Below, one piece after another: positions 55,261-64,000 of a stretch of DNA of 64,000 bases (position 1 is its first letter; each line of letters begins with the position of its first letter). The stretch comes from Siphonodentalium dalli (lineage: Eukaryota; Mollusca; Scaphopoda; Gadilida; Siphonodentaliidae). The notes under the pieces were generated by a model that saw only the letters and a program-made list of their open reading frames with translations, had not been told where the DNA came from and did not search any database. The stretch lies in NCBI GenBank assembly GCA_032622095.1, contig CP136063.1, positions 218,257,982 to 218,321,981 on the forward strand, given 5' to 3'. The position numbers and the translations under genes were made by a program.

Positions 55261-55790
55261 CTATAGGGTGAACACCGCGAGCGTGTTTTCGCCTGCCAAT
55301 GGAGCCATGGAGAAATAACTTACTGTGACTAAATAAGTACTGTGGTATTCTCGTACTTGTTTCTATTTGAGAGGGAGCATCTATCGCGATGTACATTCAT
55401 GTATCGCTTTGTGGGTATTTCGGCGGGCGTCTCGGCATACTTTATTGAACCGTGGCTTGTTAGCCGCGATAATTTTATCTGCGCGTTAACCCTTTGCGCA
55501 CTGCGTTTCTATTGGTATTTAACCTGCTTTGTTTCATTGTTATTTTAACTTATTTCATTTATTTTCACGTGACATAAATCGGAATGCTATCTACTATCAT
55601 ATTGCATGGGTATTTGAGGATGGTATAAGAAATTTAATCCACACATGAACCGTTCGAGCTGTTTGTTTATATCGGTGCTTAACATTTTATTTAACATCGT
55701 TTAGTGAACTTTTTTATTTAGTTATACGCGACAAATGTCGGCATGTTATATTCTAAATGAATTGTGGTGGTAATTATTAACCATTTCCCA
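55261..55790. other. Unassigned sequence
   Basis: No gene recognised. Confidence 0.3.
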
Positions 55791-56080
55791 CGTTACTCCT
55801 TCATGCTGTTTGTAAATATTGACTTTTTGTGAACTTTAGTCTTGGTCTTCAAACGTGTTTTTTCATATATTTTTATGCGGAATATATCTGAGTTTTGGTT
55901 ATTTGTTGACACCGATGATGTGGAAATGCATGTGGAATCATAATTCATTTCATGTTGAGCTTGATGATTCATACTAGTAACAGTAGAACATGATGCAGAA
56001 GCATGATTCTGAGATAAATGACAAATGTACTGGTTTTGGTGCCGTTGAATGTCGATACGGAACAACTGCAGAACTGTCTG

Positions 56081-57260
56081 TCACATTAGAGAAGTTGATA
56101 TGGCTTTCTGTTGCTTTTCATTCAACTTACTGTAATTATTGGCACTGCCTTCATTTCTGTGTCCACTTATTTGGATAGTACAATTAGCAGGAAGTCCCAT
56201 ATCGTTAGATTTCTGCATCATATGTTTGCGTACACTGCGATTTGTTATTTTCTTCGCATCGTCTTTCTGCAGTATTTCATTACATTTTGATTTCATTTTC
56301 TTTACTAGACCGTACATATGGTTCACTCCCATATGAGAATATTTGAACAAAGGTAGATTGGGATTTTTCGTATAGTTTATCTCAAGGAAGAATGGCGAGT
56401 CAGATGTACACATGGCAGCAGGTCTTTTGTCTCTATATATTTTGTAAGCCCGTACTGGACAACGTTCCATATCTTCCATGCATATATATAGTGCCATGCC
56501 TTTGGTTTAAATTTCCTAATATTTGCTGGATCTGTGTCTGTTCGAGTGTTAGTTTGCCGCTCGCGTACATGCACCAAATATTCACCACCATCCTCATCTG
56601 TAGAAAGGCTTATGTCACACCATGTTAGGCTACGTTGTTCTCTGCCACCGCGCATTCCAAGAACCATTAAGAATGTTACATGAAGGAAATTCACTATTTG
56701 GTTGGGTGTGTCGGTTCCCATCTGACCTGTCTTGAAGAAGTTTTCAATGTCCTCATCAGTCAATTCATCTGATAAACAGAGGGTTCTTATTGACAGTGTG
56801 GGGATAGTGCCGTGAACGCAAATAACGCTCCAAACTGGACACAAATCCTCGAATAGTGGAAGGTTCATAATCGTCCCCATTGGTTTTTTTCACAACACTG
56901 AGGAAATTCCCAAATAACAAGTCCAATGTTTGAGTTTCCATTATATCTGGCTTGGTGTCCACTCCCTCCTCATTACAGAACACACTGAAAAGACGCATGT
57001 CACTTTCAGTTTTTTTTTACGTGTGTTCATATTTTCTTGGTCAGCACTAAAATCAGCAATGGCTCCCTGATCTATCAGCCCAAACCGACTGTTAGCAACG
57101 TCTGAGCTAAAAACACCTTCACCTTGTTGTTGACTGTTCATTTCGGTACGAAGTCGCATTATTGTATCAGTTAATTCTGGAATTTCATTACTGTTGCTTG
57201 CATGTGGTTTATTTGGATGTGGAAGCTCTTCAAATTCAGATAAAATAAAATATGTCGTAA
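56081..57260 (-). pseudogene. Crypton-type tyrosine recombinase, frames broken
   Basis: Read on minus: an N-terminal segment (EFEELPHPNKPHASNSNEIP..); an A-run frameshift near 57009-57018; then LFGNFLSVVKKTNGDDYEPS and SLERYLRSRHYP. A second break with a short deletion near 56800 leads to LTDEDIENFFKTGQMGTDTP, VLGMRGGREQRSL, and YLVHVRERQTNTRTDTDPAN with FKPKAW. A third break near 56500 leads to ERCPVRAYKIYRDKRP, SPFFLEINYTKNP, MGVNHMYGLVKKM, NRSVRKHMMQKSNDMGL and ISGHRNEGSANNYSKL. This is the DUF3504/Crypton catalytic domain, related to the tails of ZMYM2-4 and QRICH1. The catalytic Arg (GMRGG), the Arg of HxxR (SVRK), the His (SGH) and the Tyr (NNY) are present; the first His of HxxR is Arg. 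A stop follows at 56081, with a further Ser/Asn-rich in-frame stretch to 55793. Confidence 0.8.
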
Positions 57261-57312
57261 AATTAATCGTCGATGTTGGTATTGTCAGACATTTTGACAG
57301 CGCAGATGACAG

Positions 57313-57393
57313 CTCAAAACACGCGTTTCCTGTTTACGCGTAAACAAAAATAGCTCCGGCTTAGGGCGGGGCTACGGGAACTGTCAAAAATCG
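57313..57393 (+). repeat. ~80-bp direct repeat, copy 1
   Basis: CTCAAAACACGCG..TGTTTACG..TAAACAAAAATAGCTCCGGC..TTAGGGCGGGGCTACGGGAA..CTGTCAAAAATCG recurs at 60290-60368. The two flank the GC-rich TIR element and an AT-rich stretch. Confidence 0.85.
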
Positions 57394-58105
57394 CGTGCTC
57401 TCCCCGGTGACGTAATTCACAGACCTGTGTGACATTATCACTTTTAATTCACCGAGAAATTCTTATAAATCACGACTAAGTGTGTAATAAAAGGTAACTT
57501 TAGTTTTATTTTTGTGTGGCGATAGCTTCTATGACTTTAGTGGGTTTTCCGTTGCAAATATATGACGAGTTATTATGTACGTATGTCCGGTATAGTACAT
57601 AATACCCCTGTCACACTCAGGCCGGCGCTCTCACTGCGCTGCAAAAGTACCAACATACGAGTAACACGCAGGAGGAGCTCCGAAAACTGTCGAAAATTGT
57701 CAAACTTTTAAAACAAAGTAAGCTCCTATTGCGTTCCTACTTTGTCAAGTCTCACGCTCTTAGTGCGTTCAAGTCGCTGTCATTGTGATGCTAGTACGTT
57801 CTCAATAAGTTCGCAAAACGTTCTCTGCGCGGGCACGGAGAGTATAGATAGCGCCTCCTGCGTTCTCCAGTCATAGTCAGTTTTTATGTTGTGAAGAAAA
57901 TACCCAACACTCCGCAATAGATTAGCTGTCCGATTAAACTACTGTCACACTCCGCTGCGACCAGGCCGGCGCTTGCATTGCGCTGACAAATAATCAAAGC
58001 GCCAAGCAAAGCGCAGTAAGGTATCCAAGAACGTATTGGCGACGCAGTGGACACTGGCTAGGACGGGAGAGGGTCTCCGTGATCGCCCCAGAGCGCCAGA
58101 GCGCC

Positions 58106-58137
58106 GCGCTTGTTTTGTGCATGCACAAAACAAGCGC
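58106..58137. repeat. Perfect 32-bp palindrome
   Basis: GCGCTTGTTTTGTGCA followed by its exact reverse complement, TGCACAAAACAAGCGC. A copy with one mismatch lies at 59509-59540 in the opposite arm. Confidence 0.95.
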
Positions 58138-58918
58138 AGAGGTTCGGCGTTCTGACCAGGCGTAGTACCGTCGCCATGACAGCGCAAAGCGTACTAACAA
58201 CGCAATGACAACGACTTGAACGCATTAAGAGCGTTTACGGCGTGGAGGAAACGCAGTGAGAGTGCGTGAGAGCGTGAGAATTGACATGACAAAGCAGGAA
58301 CGCAATGGGTCGTACAAAGAGCGCGACGAAAACGTGATAAGCGGGATAGGAGCATAGCTTGTCACGCGCGCCGCATGTATAACTGGTGGGGAAGTTTCTC
58401 GTTTCGCGTGCGGGCTGACATTATCAATGGGTATTTTATTAGTTTTATTTATAGAATGGGAATTTTTGGGATGATTAAAAGTCAAACTGCAAGCTGGGGG
58501 CCGAGTCCCGTAAAAGGTGCATGTAGTTGGGGAAATTCACTTTCGTTTATTGTGTTAATCAACGTTGATTAATGTTGATTTTTGGTTTGTGATAAACTAT
58601 ATGTCAATTACAAATAAAAGAAATTTCAGCAGCCCACTGGGGGTTGTGGTCGGAGACGGTCGAGTCGGCCACCGGTTCGTTAATTAGGTGCTGGTTGTTA
58701 TTGTTATTTAACGGAATTCTGAGTTGGTCATTCGCAAAACCACTATGTCTATAATTACATTCTTGGGTTTATAATATATGATCTTGAGCGTGTTACCATT
58801 TCTGACATTGGTTCTCATGTTTTAACAGATTGAAAATATCTGACAATTTTCCGCGCTTCTACTGTGCGTTACTCGTATTTTGATACTTTTTCAACTCAAA
58901 TCAAACGCCAGCCTGATC

Positions 58919-59095
58919 GCAAAGACACACGCAGTACAACTATATAATTCAGACATAACATAAATCTACCAAAGACACACGCAATACAACTATATAATTC
59001 AGACATAACAGATACCTACCAAAGACACACGCAATACAACTATATAATTCAGACATAACAGATACCTACCAAAGACACACGCAATACAACAGTTG
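58919..59095 (+). repeat. 50-bp tandem repeat
   Basis: AAAGACACACGCAATACAAC..TATATAATTCAGACATAACA..GATACCTACC repeats about three and a half times. Confidence 0.9.
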
Positions 59096-59699
59096 GTGTG
59101 AGCAGACCGCATTTCAAAGTGGGATCGTACTGTAAACCTGCTGTAAACGCCGAAAGAACGCCATGTGTAACGCTTGGGCGTAAAGCGAGCGCCAGAGTCG
59201 CAGTGGCAGCACAATGTGGACGTTCTATGAGCGGGAACCAGTCCATAACACCCCATGACAGCGCAGAAAGAGCGCAATAAGTTTTGGACAGAGCCTCATT
59301 GAGCGTATTAAGGACGGGAAAGGCACGTAGTGAGAATTTGATTAAGTTTACTGTAGTCGCAAAATACAAGATTAATTCCTTGCTGCGACCACGAGAAGCT
59401 AATATGCGCTTTTGCTACGTCCACATAACGCTCACGTCGCTCGCTTGGCGCTTTGCTTTGCGCTGTCACGGCGACAGTACTACGTCCTGGTCAGAACGCC
59501 GAGCCTCTGCGCTTGTTTTGTGCATGCATAAAACAAGCGCGGCGCTCTGGCACCTATGTGCGACCATGGAGATCCTCGCCCGTTGTAGCCAGTGTCCACT
59601 GCGTCACCAATCGGTTCTTGGAGACCTTAGTGCGTTTAGGTGGGCGCTTTGATACTTTTGCAGCGCAATGAGAGCGCCGGTCTGAGTGTGACAGGGGCT

Positions 59700-60289
59700 T
59701 AACGAGTGTGCGCTAAGCAAAACATTCAACACCGGAAAATGACAATTTGTGGAAATTGTAGACTTATATATAAAGCGATGTGGTCGTATATCCACACGTA
59801 GTGAGGTTTGGATAAACTGTTACCACAAACAAAATCGCCATGGTGTATGGAAGGTGCAAAGAGTCATAATTCTAATATAATATTCCAATTCTTAATTTAA
59901 TATTTTAATAGCAGTTCAATATTTAAATTTTTAACTTGCAAATTTATTATTATACAGTTTACATTTTTATATGTAATTCAATAGTTTAAGTTTCATTTGG
60001 ATATTTCATTCTTATACATTTCACTTTTTAAATATCTCAATATTCTAATTTTGTTCTAGCTATTTTATTCTTATTTTCTAAATCGTGGACTGTATAATTT
60101 TTTAAGGCATGCCCTTTTAACAAACACAATAATATATCTCAGACAAAATATAAAAACTAAATACTAACAATTAAAGAATATTAAGCATTTTTGAGAAATA
60201 ACACACATTACATAAGAGCAAGAAATTACAAACTGAAAACCTAACTTGAAATAAAAAAAAGTATTAAACGCTGTAATAGATTTTTGACC
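59700..60289. other. AT-rich unassigned sequence
   Basis: Low-complexity AT (TTAATATTTTAATAG-like). No gene recognised. Confidence 0.4.
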
Positions 60290-60368
60290 CTCAAAACACG
60301 CGCTTCATGTTTACGTAAACAAAAATAGTTCCGGCTTAGGGCGGGGCTACGGGAACTGTCAAAAATCG
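60290..60368 (+). repeat. ~80-bp direct repeat, copy 2
   Basis: Copy of 57313-57393 with small indels in the TTTACG segment. Confidence 0.85.
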
Positions 60369-60740
60369 ACTAATTATGAAGACTCTAACAACGTGCCCAA
60401 CTAACGTAACTGATTTCGTAACCAAACCTTGGGAATGAAATTATTCAAAACATAGCACAATTGCATGTAACATATGGAAACATAAGAATAAAAAGTTGTA
60501 AAATGTGATATTTTAACGCTTTGGTCATAAGATCAAATCGGTCTTTCGATAATAGTGTTAGCGTGCGTGCATCGAAGTTGTCATACATTTATGCAACTCT
60601 TTGCTGGAAGTAATGGTAATGGGAATGCGTTTCTTTTGAAAGTGATGACAATGCTTTGTTTCAATTTATTTCAAGCAGGCTAATGCTATAATGCCTAACT
60701 TGGACCCATGCATGTAATGTAAAGGACCTATCCACGATAT
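60369..60740. other. Unassigned; candidate intron of the apple/PAN gene
   Basis: Lies downstream of the donor at 60752 on the minus strand. No further exon could be recognised. Confidence 0.35.
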
Positions 60741-60746
60741 GCGGTT

Positions 60747-60752
60747 ACTCAC
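60747..60752 (-). promoter_or_regulatory. 5' splice site GTGAGT
   Basis: CCCAG/GTGAGTAACC on the minus strand matches the metazoan donor consensus and ends the apple/PAN exon in frame. Confidence 0.7.
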
Positions 60753-61041
60753 CTGGGATGTTTCTGTAGACCGGCGCTGCCATGTTGGTATCCGGTCGAC
60801 CTGACGTCATGGTGCACACTTTTGAACAGTAGGAAAACGTGGAACAACTTTTGTCGGAGGCGCAAAATAAGGCGCATTCGCTTTGCGATTGACAATTGCT
60901 GGTGTGCACGGACATGTTGGTGGCTGAGCTTGTTCCAATCAAGCTGTAGTGAGTGATCGAAATATCTTTTGCAGCACGAACAACGCTGAACATCAGCCAT
61001 GTTATCTTAAGGAACATGTATGAAGAACTAACAGCCACCAT
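60753..61041 (-). CDS. First coding exon of a secreted apple/PAN-domain protein
   Basis: On minus the ATG at 61041 opens MVAVSSSYMFLKITWLMFSV and VRAAKD, a signal peptide with a likely cleavage after RAA. Next come ITHYSLIGTSSATNMSVHTS, then NCQSQSECALFCASDKSCST and FSYCSKVCTMTSG. The C-x5-C-x3-C-x5-C-x5-C-x3-C spacing with CALFC..D..CxTFxY is that of apple/PAN modules, which are abundant in secreted invertebrate proteins. The frame reaches ..YRNIPG and an ideal 5' splice site, CCCAG/GTGAGT, at 60752-60753, so this is an exon of about 96 codons. The intron and later exons would lie at lower coordinates; none was recognised. PAN modules bind proteins or sugars; this protein's partner is unknown. 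It is the only convincing host-gene exon in the window. Confidence 0.65.
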
Positions 61042-62072
61042 ATTTGATTCCGCAATGTTACTTTAACACACCCGTGGTTGTATATTGTACGTTTTGTCCA
61101 AATCACACGCTCCGCGTTAACCTTAACGTCCTTGAAGTTTCCTGCGTCAATGACAGGAACCAATCATTTCAACCAGATACCTGTCTGGAACTATCTGGAA
61201 CTATTCGAATGGAAAGCAGAGTGTGACTGCCAACGTATATACCATGTGCCGTTTGGTCTATATGTGTGTACGTGGCATATCTATTGCTCTGAATGTGGTT
61301 TTCTGATGCCTCTCAGTCAATGAATATGAATTATTTATTGGACTCTCATGTGAGTATCCTTATGAATTGATCATGTTTCTTCTGACGTTTCTATATAGTT
61401 CGAACAAAACCGGGAGTGTCGTGGGGTGGTTGACGTCAGATGTCTTAAAATGGCATTAATAATTAATTTAACTAACTCATTAATAATATACCCAAATTGG
61501 TTGGAATCTGGTTATGGAAATTGTATTCACAGGGGTAAATTGACCAGAAGAGTGTCACGGGATAGGTACCGTTGACATCACACTACTTAAAGGGCCAGTA
61601 ATAAACAATTATAATAAAATAATACAAGCTAATGGTCACTAGAGTTTGGTATGCATTAGTGAATTGCCTCAGGGAGTACCATTGGATAGGTGCCATGACC
61701 CTAAAGGGGACCTTAATAATTATATTATCATAAATTAGCAACGAAGAGCGTTCCTTATCAGCTTAGACAACATGTAGGAAAATTGGTACACATGGTTCGC
61801 CTGACCAGGGGAATATAATTTGATATGTGCCTTTGATCACAAATGACTTAAAGGATCTAATAAAGTATTTTAACATAGATTATCAATGAAGATATTTTAT
61901 TATCAGATCAGAAGATACATGTATGTGGGAAATTGGGGTCTGCATCAAAATTCCCTACACAGGGCTGAAAATAGAAATGCCACCCAACCAGGGACCCACC
62001 ACCCCCATACGTGCAATTGTTGGGACCCACCCCATTTTTCTAGGATTTGTACACTTATAGATGTTTTTTTAA
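61042..62072. other. Upstream region of the apple/PAN exon; otherwise unassigned
   Basis: Would hold the promoter and leader of the minus-strand gene. No TATA box or initiator could be fixed. Plus frames at 61044-61323 have no recognisable domain. Around 61540-61880 three diverged ~110-bp units share an AAAGGGNCCANTAATAA / TTGACCAGRAGA-like order. Confidence 0.35.
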
Positions 62073-63330
62073 TCTATTATATATTTTGGAAGATCTGTGT
62101 GTGTGTTTGTGTGGGGGTGTGTCTGTGTGTGTGTTCGCGATGAACTCGAAAACGGCCGACCCGATTTCGATGAAACATGGTATGTGGGGGTATTTTCGGC
62201 CGTGGGGTGGCATGGGCCTATTAATTTGTCCGTGCGACGTGACATTGACCTTGAAATCGGGTCATTTCAAGGTCAAACGCCCGAATATCACGGGATTTCG
62301 ATGAAACTTGGTATGTGGGGGTACATTCGTACGGGGAGTCTCATAAGCATATTCATTTGCCCGTGCGACGTGACATTGACCTTGAAATCGGGTCAATTCA
62401 AGGTCAATTCGCCAATTTTGATGGGATTTCGACGAAATTTGATACATGGGGTTACTGTTGTCCACTGTGTGTTTTTGACGGGTCATATCGTGACCCCGAC
62501 CTCACCTTGACCTTCAAAATGATCAATTCGAGGTCAAATCGGGTAAAACCGGATGGATTTCGACGGGCACGTTTGTCGGGTACTTTTGTCCGGGCAGTGT
62601 TTTGGACTGGTCAAATCGTGACCCCACTTGACCTTGACATTCAAAATGGACAATTCAAGGTCAAAGCCCGGACGAAGTCGGGTCAGAGCCGATTTCGATT
62701 AAACTTGGTATGTGGGGGTATTTTCGGCCGGGGGGTGGCATGGGCCTATTAATTTGTCCGTGCGACGTGACCTTGACATCGGGTAATTTCAAGGTCAAAC
62801 GCCCGAATATCACGGGATTTCGATGAAACTTGGTATGTGGGGTACATAAGGCCGGGGAGTGGCATAAACCTATTAATTTGCACGTGCGATGTGAACTTGA
62901 CCTTGAAATCGGGTCATTTCAAGGTCAAACGCCCGAATATCACGGGATTTCGATGAAACTTGGTATGTGGGGATGCTTTCGTATGGGGAGTCTCATACGC
63001 ATATTCATTTGCCCGTGCGACGTGACCTTGACCTTGAAATCGGGTCAATTCAAGGTCATATCGCCAATTTTGATGGGATTTTGACGAAATTTGATACGTG
63101 GGGTTACTTTTGTCCACTGAGTGTTTTGGACGGGTCGAGTCATGACCCCGACCTGACCTTGACCTTCAAAATGATCAATTCATGGTCAAATCGGGTCAAA
63201 CCGGATGGATTTCGACGGGCACGTTTGTCGGGTACTTTTGTCCGGCCTTTGTTTTGGACCCCACTTGACCTTAACCTTCAAAATGGACCATTCAAGGTCA
63301 AAGCCCGGACGAAGTCGGGTCACCTTCTAG
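62073..63330 (+). mobile_element. Helitron-like element, 1.26-kb double-length copy
   Basis: Starts TCTATTATATATTTTGGAAG after an A and ends GAAGTCGGGTCACCTTCTAG. The interior repeats a ~150-bp module: GATTTCGATGAAACTTGGTA, GTGGGGGTA, CCCGTGCGACGTGA, CCTTGAAATCGGGTCA, TTCAAGGTCAA. An internal hairpin remnant (CCCGGACGAAGTCGGGTCAG at about 62669) is fused straight to another module, so this is two elements joined by loss of one 3'/5' junction. Confidence 0.85.
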
Positions 63331-63941
63331 TCAATTATATATTTTGGAAGATCTGTGTGTCTGTGTGTCTGTCTGTGTGTTCGCGATGGACTCGAAAACG
63401 ACAGAACCGATTTCGATAAAACTTGGTATGTGGGGGTACTTTCGGCCGTGGAGTGGCATGTGCCTGTTAATTTGCCCGTGCGACGTGACATTAACCTTGA
63501 AATCGGGTCATTTCAAGGTCGAACGCCCGAGTATCACGGGATTTCGATGAAAATTAGTGTCTGGGGATACTTTCGTATGGGGAGTGTCGTAAGCCTATTC
63601 GTTTGCCCGTGCGATGTGACCTTGACCTTGAAATCGGGTCAATTCAAAGTCAAATCGCGAATTTTGATGGGATTTCGACGACATTTGATACGTGGGGTTA
63701 CTTTTGTCCACTGAGTGTTTTGGACGGGTCAAATCGTGACCCCGACCTGACCTTGACCTTCAAAATTATCAATTCGAGGTCAAATCGGGTAAACAGGATG
63801 GATTTCGACGGGTACTTTTGTCGGGTACTTTTGTCCGAGAAGTGTTTTGGACGGGTCAAATCGTGACCCCCCCACCTCACCTTGACCTTCAAAATGGACA
63901 ATTCAAGGTCAAAGCCCGGACGAAGTCGGGTCACCTTCTAG
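63331..63941 (+). mobile_element. Helitron-like element, 611-bp copy, abutting
   Basis: Starts TCAATTATATATTTTGGAAG directly after the CTAG of the previous element and ends CACCTTCTAG. It shares modules and 3' hairpin with its neighbour. No host base separates the two. Confidence 0.85.
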
Positions 63942-64000
63942 TCTATTATATATTTTGGGAAATATGTCTGTCTGTCTGTCTGTGTGTTCGCGATGGACTC
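63942..64000 (+). mobile_element. Helitron-like element, start only
   Basis: TCTATTATATATTTTGGGAA directly after CTAG, with a GTCT microsatellite and TTCGCGATGGACTC, cut by the window end. It is the third head-to-tail member. Confidence 0.8.

Larger units (their letters stand above)
57605..59697. mobile_element. GC-rich 2.1-kb inverted-repeat element
   Basis: CCCCTGTCACACTCAGGCCG..GCGCTCTCACTGCGCTGC at the left is mirrored by GCAGCGCAATGAGAGCGCCGGTCTGAGTGTGACAGGGG at the right. A second inverted pair of about 250 bp (57945-58200 versus 59450-59660) contains AAAGCGCCAAGCAAAGCGCAG, GACGCAGTGGACACTGGCTA, and a 32-bp palindrome. The interior is full of GAGCGC/GAACGC units. No transposase and no clear TSD were found, so only the inverted structure is certain. 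Confidence 0.7.

Noticed and set aside
57313-60368. LTR retrotransposon with ~80-bp LTRs
   Set aside because: The repeats lack TG..CA ends, primer binding site and polypurine tract, and no gag/pol sequence lies between them.
62097-63866. Overlapping ORFs with DLEIGSFQGQ-type peptides
   Set aside because: They are translations of the TGACCTTGAAATCGGGTCA modules of Helitron-like repeats and occur in several frames.
1-64000. tRNA or rRNA genes, or tRNA-derived SINEs
   Set aside because: I found no cloverleaf with paired A and B box sequences and no rRNA-like stretch on reading both strands; a tRNA scan would settle it.

Overview
This window is animal nuclear DNA, probably from a marine invertebrate and most likely a lophotrochozoan such as a mollusc. 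That assignment is inference, from the apple/PAN-type exon, the transposon mix and the density of satellites. Evidence for a eukaryote is direct: consensus splice sites, a TATA promoter, LINE, Mutator-like (MULE), Crypton and Helitron remnants, microsatellites and long satellites. There is no bacterial-style gene packing. Nearly all open frames are short, and most are shadows of repeats.

Host genes are scarce. The best candidate is a minus-strand first coding exon at 60753-61041, with a signal peptide, an apple/PAN-like cysteine pattern and a consensus splice donor. A weaker signal-peptide frame lies at 52883-53149, also on minus. A duplicated exon-like frame lies near 48951 and 49811; one copy keeps a good splice donor and the other has lost it. 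The transposon-derived coding remnants are two LINE reverse transcriptase tails (609-782, 4953-5393), a FLYWCH-finger ORF plus frameshifted MULE transposase tail (19575-20532), an XPG/FEN-like plus CXC-cysteine protein in inverted copies (22.9-27.7 kb), and a Crypton-type tyrosine recombinase with three frame breaks (56081-57260, minus).

Layout. 0-5.5 kb: LINE tails around a 3.25 kb terminal-inverted-repeat (TIR) element (1634-4882) that carries a nested TTAA element. 5.9-7 kb: a repeat core with a ~67-70 bp satellite. 7.4-11 kb: a hairpin MITE fragment and two TIR elements with 9-bp target-site duplications (TSDs). 11-19.4 kb: microsatellites, TTAA MITEs and minus-strand Helitron-like elements. 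19.6-20.5 kb: MULE remnant. 21.96-28.52 kb: a 6.6 kb foldback with kilobase-long arms, TAGTG/CACTA ends and nested insertions. 31-38.7 kb: satellite blocks split by a second TAGTG/CACTA element and a TTAA MITE. 38.7-44 kb: a 32-bp satellite, a ~34-bp satellite and a 148-bp higher-order minisatellite. 44-55 kb: repeats rich in TTGGAAATTTCCAA palindromes, interrupted by a 2.4 kb TIR element, plus a TA MITE. 55.8-60.4 kb: the Crypton remnant and a GC-rich TIR element. 62.07 kb to the end: Helitron-like elements abutting head to tail.

The window records its own insertion history. Several elements have an uninserted relative of the target in the same window, so insertion sites and duplications can be read directly: TTAA at 36935 versus 5978, CTTTTGGGA at 7870 versus the copy near 14310, and TAA inside the satellite at 31769. 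Nested insertions give a relative order. The most promising undescribed material is the TAGTG/CACTA foldback family linked to an XPG-like/CXC protein (AcademX-like by recall), and the Helitron family built from repeated TCAAGGTCA nuclear-receptor half-sites.
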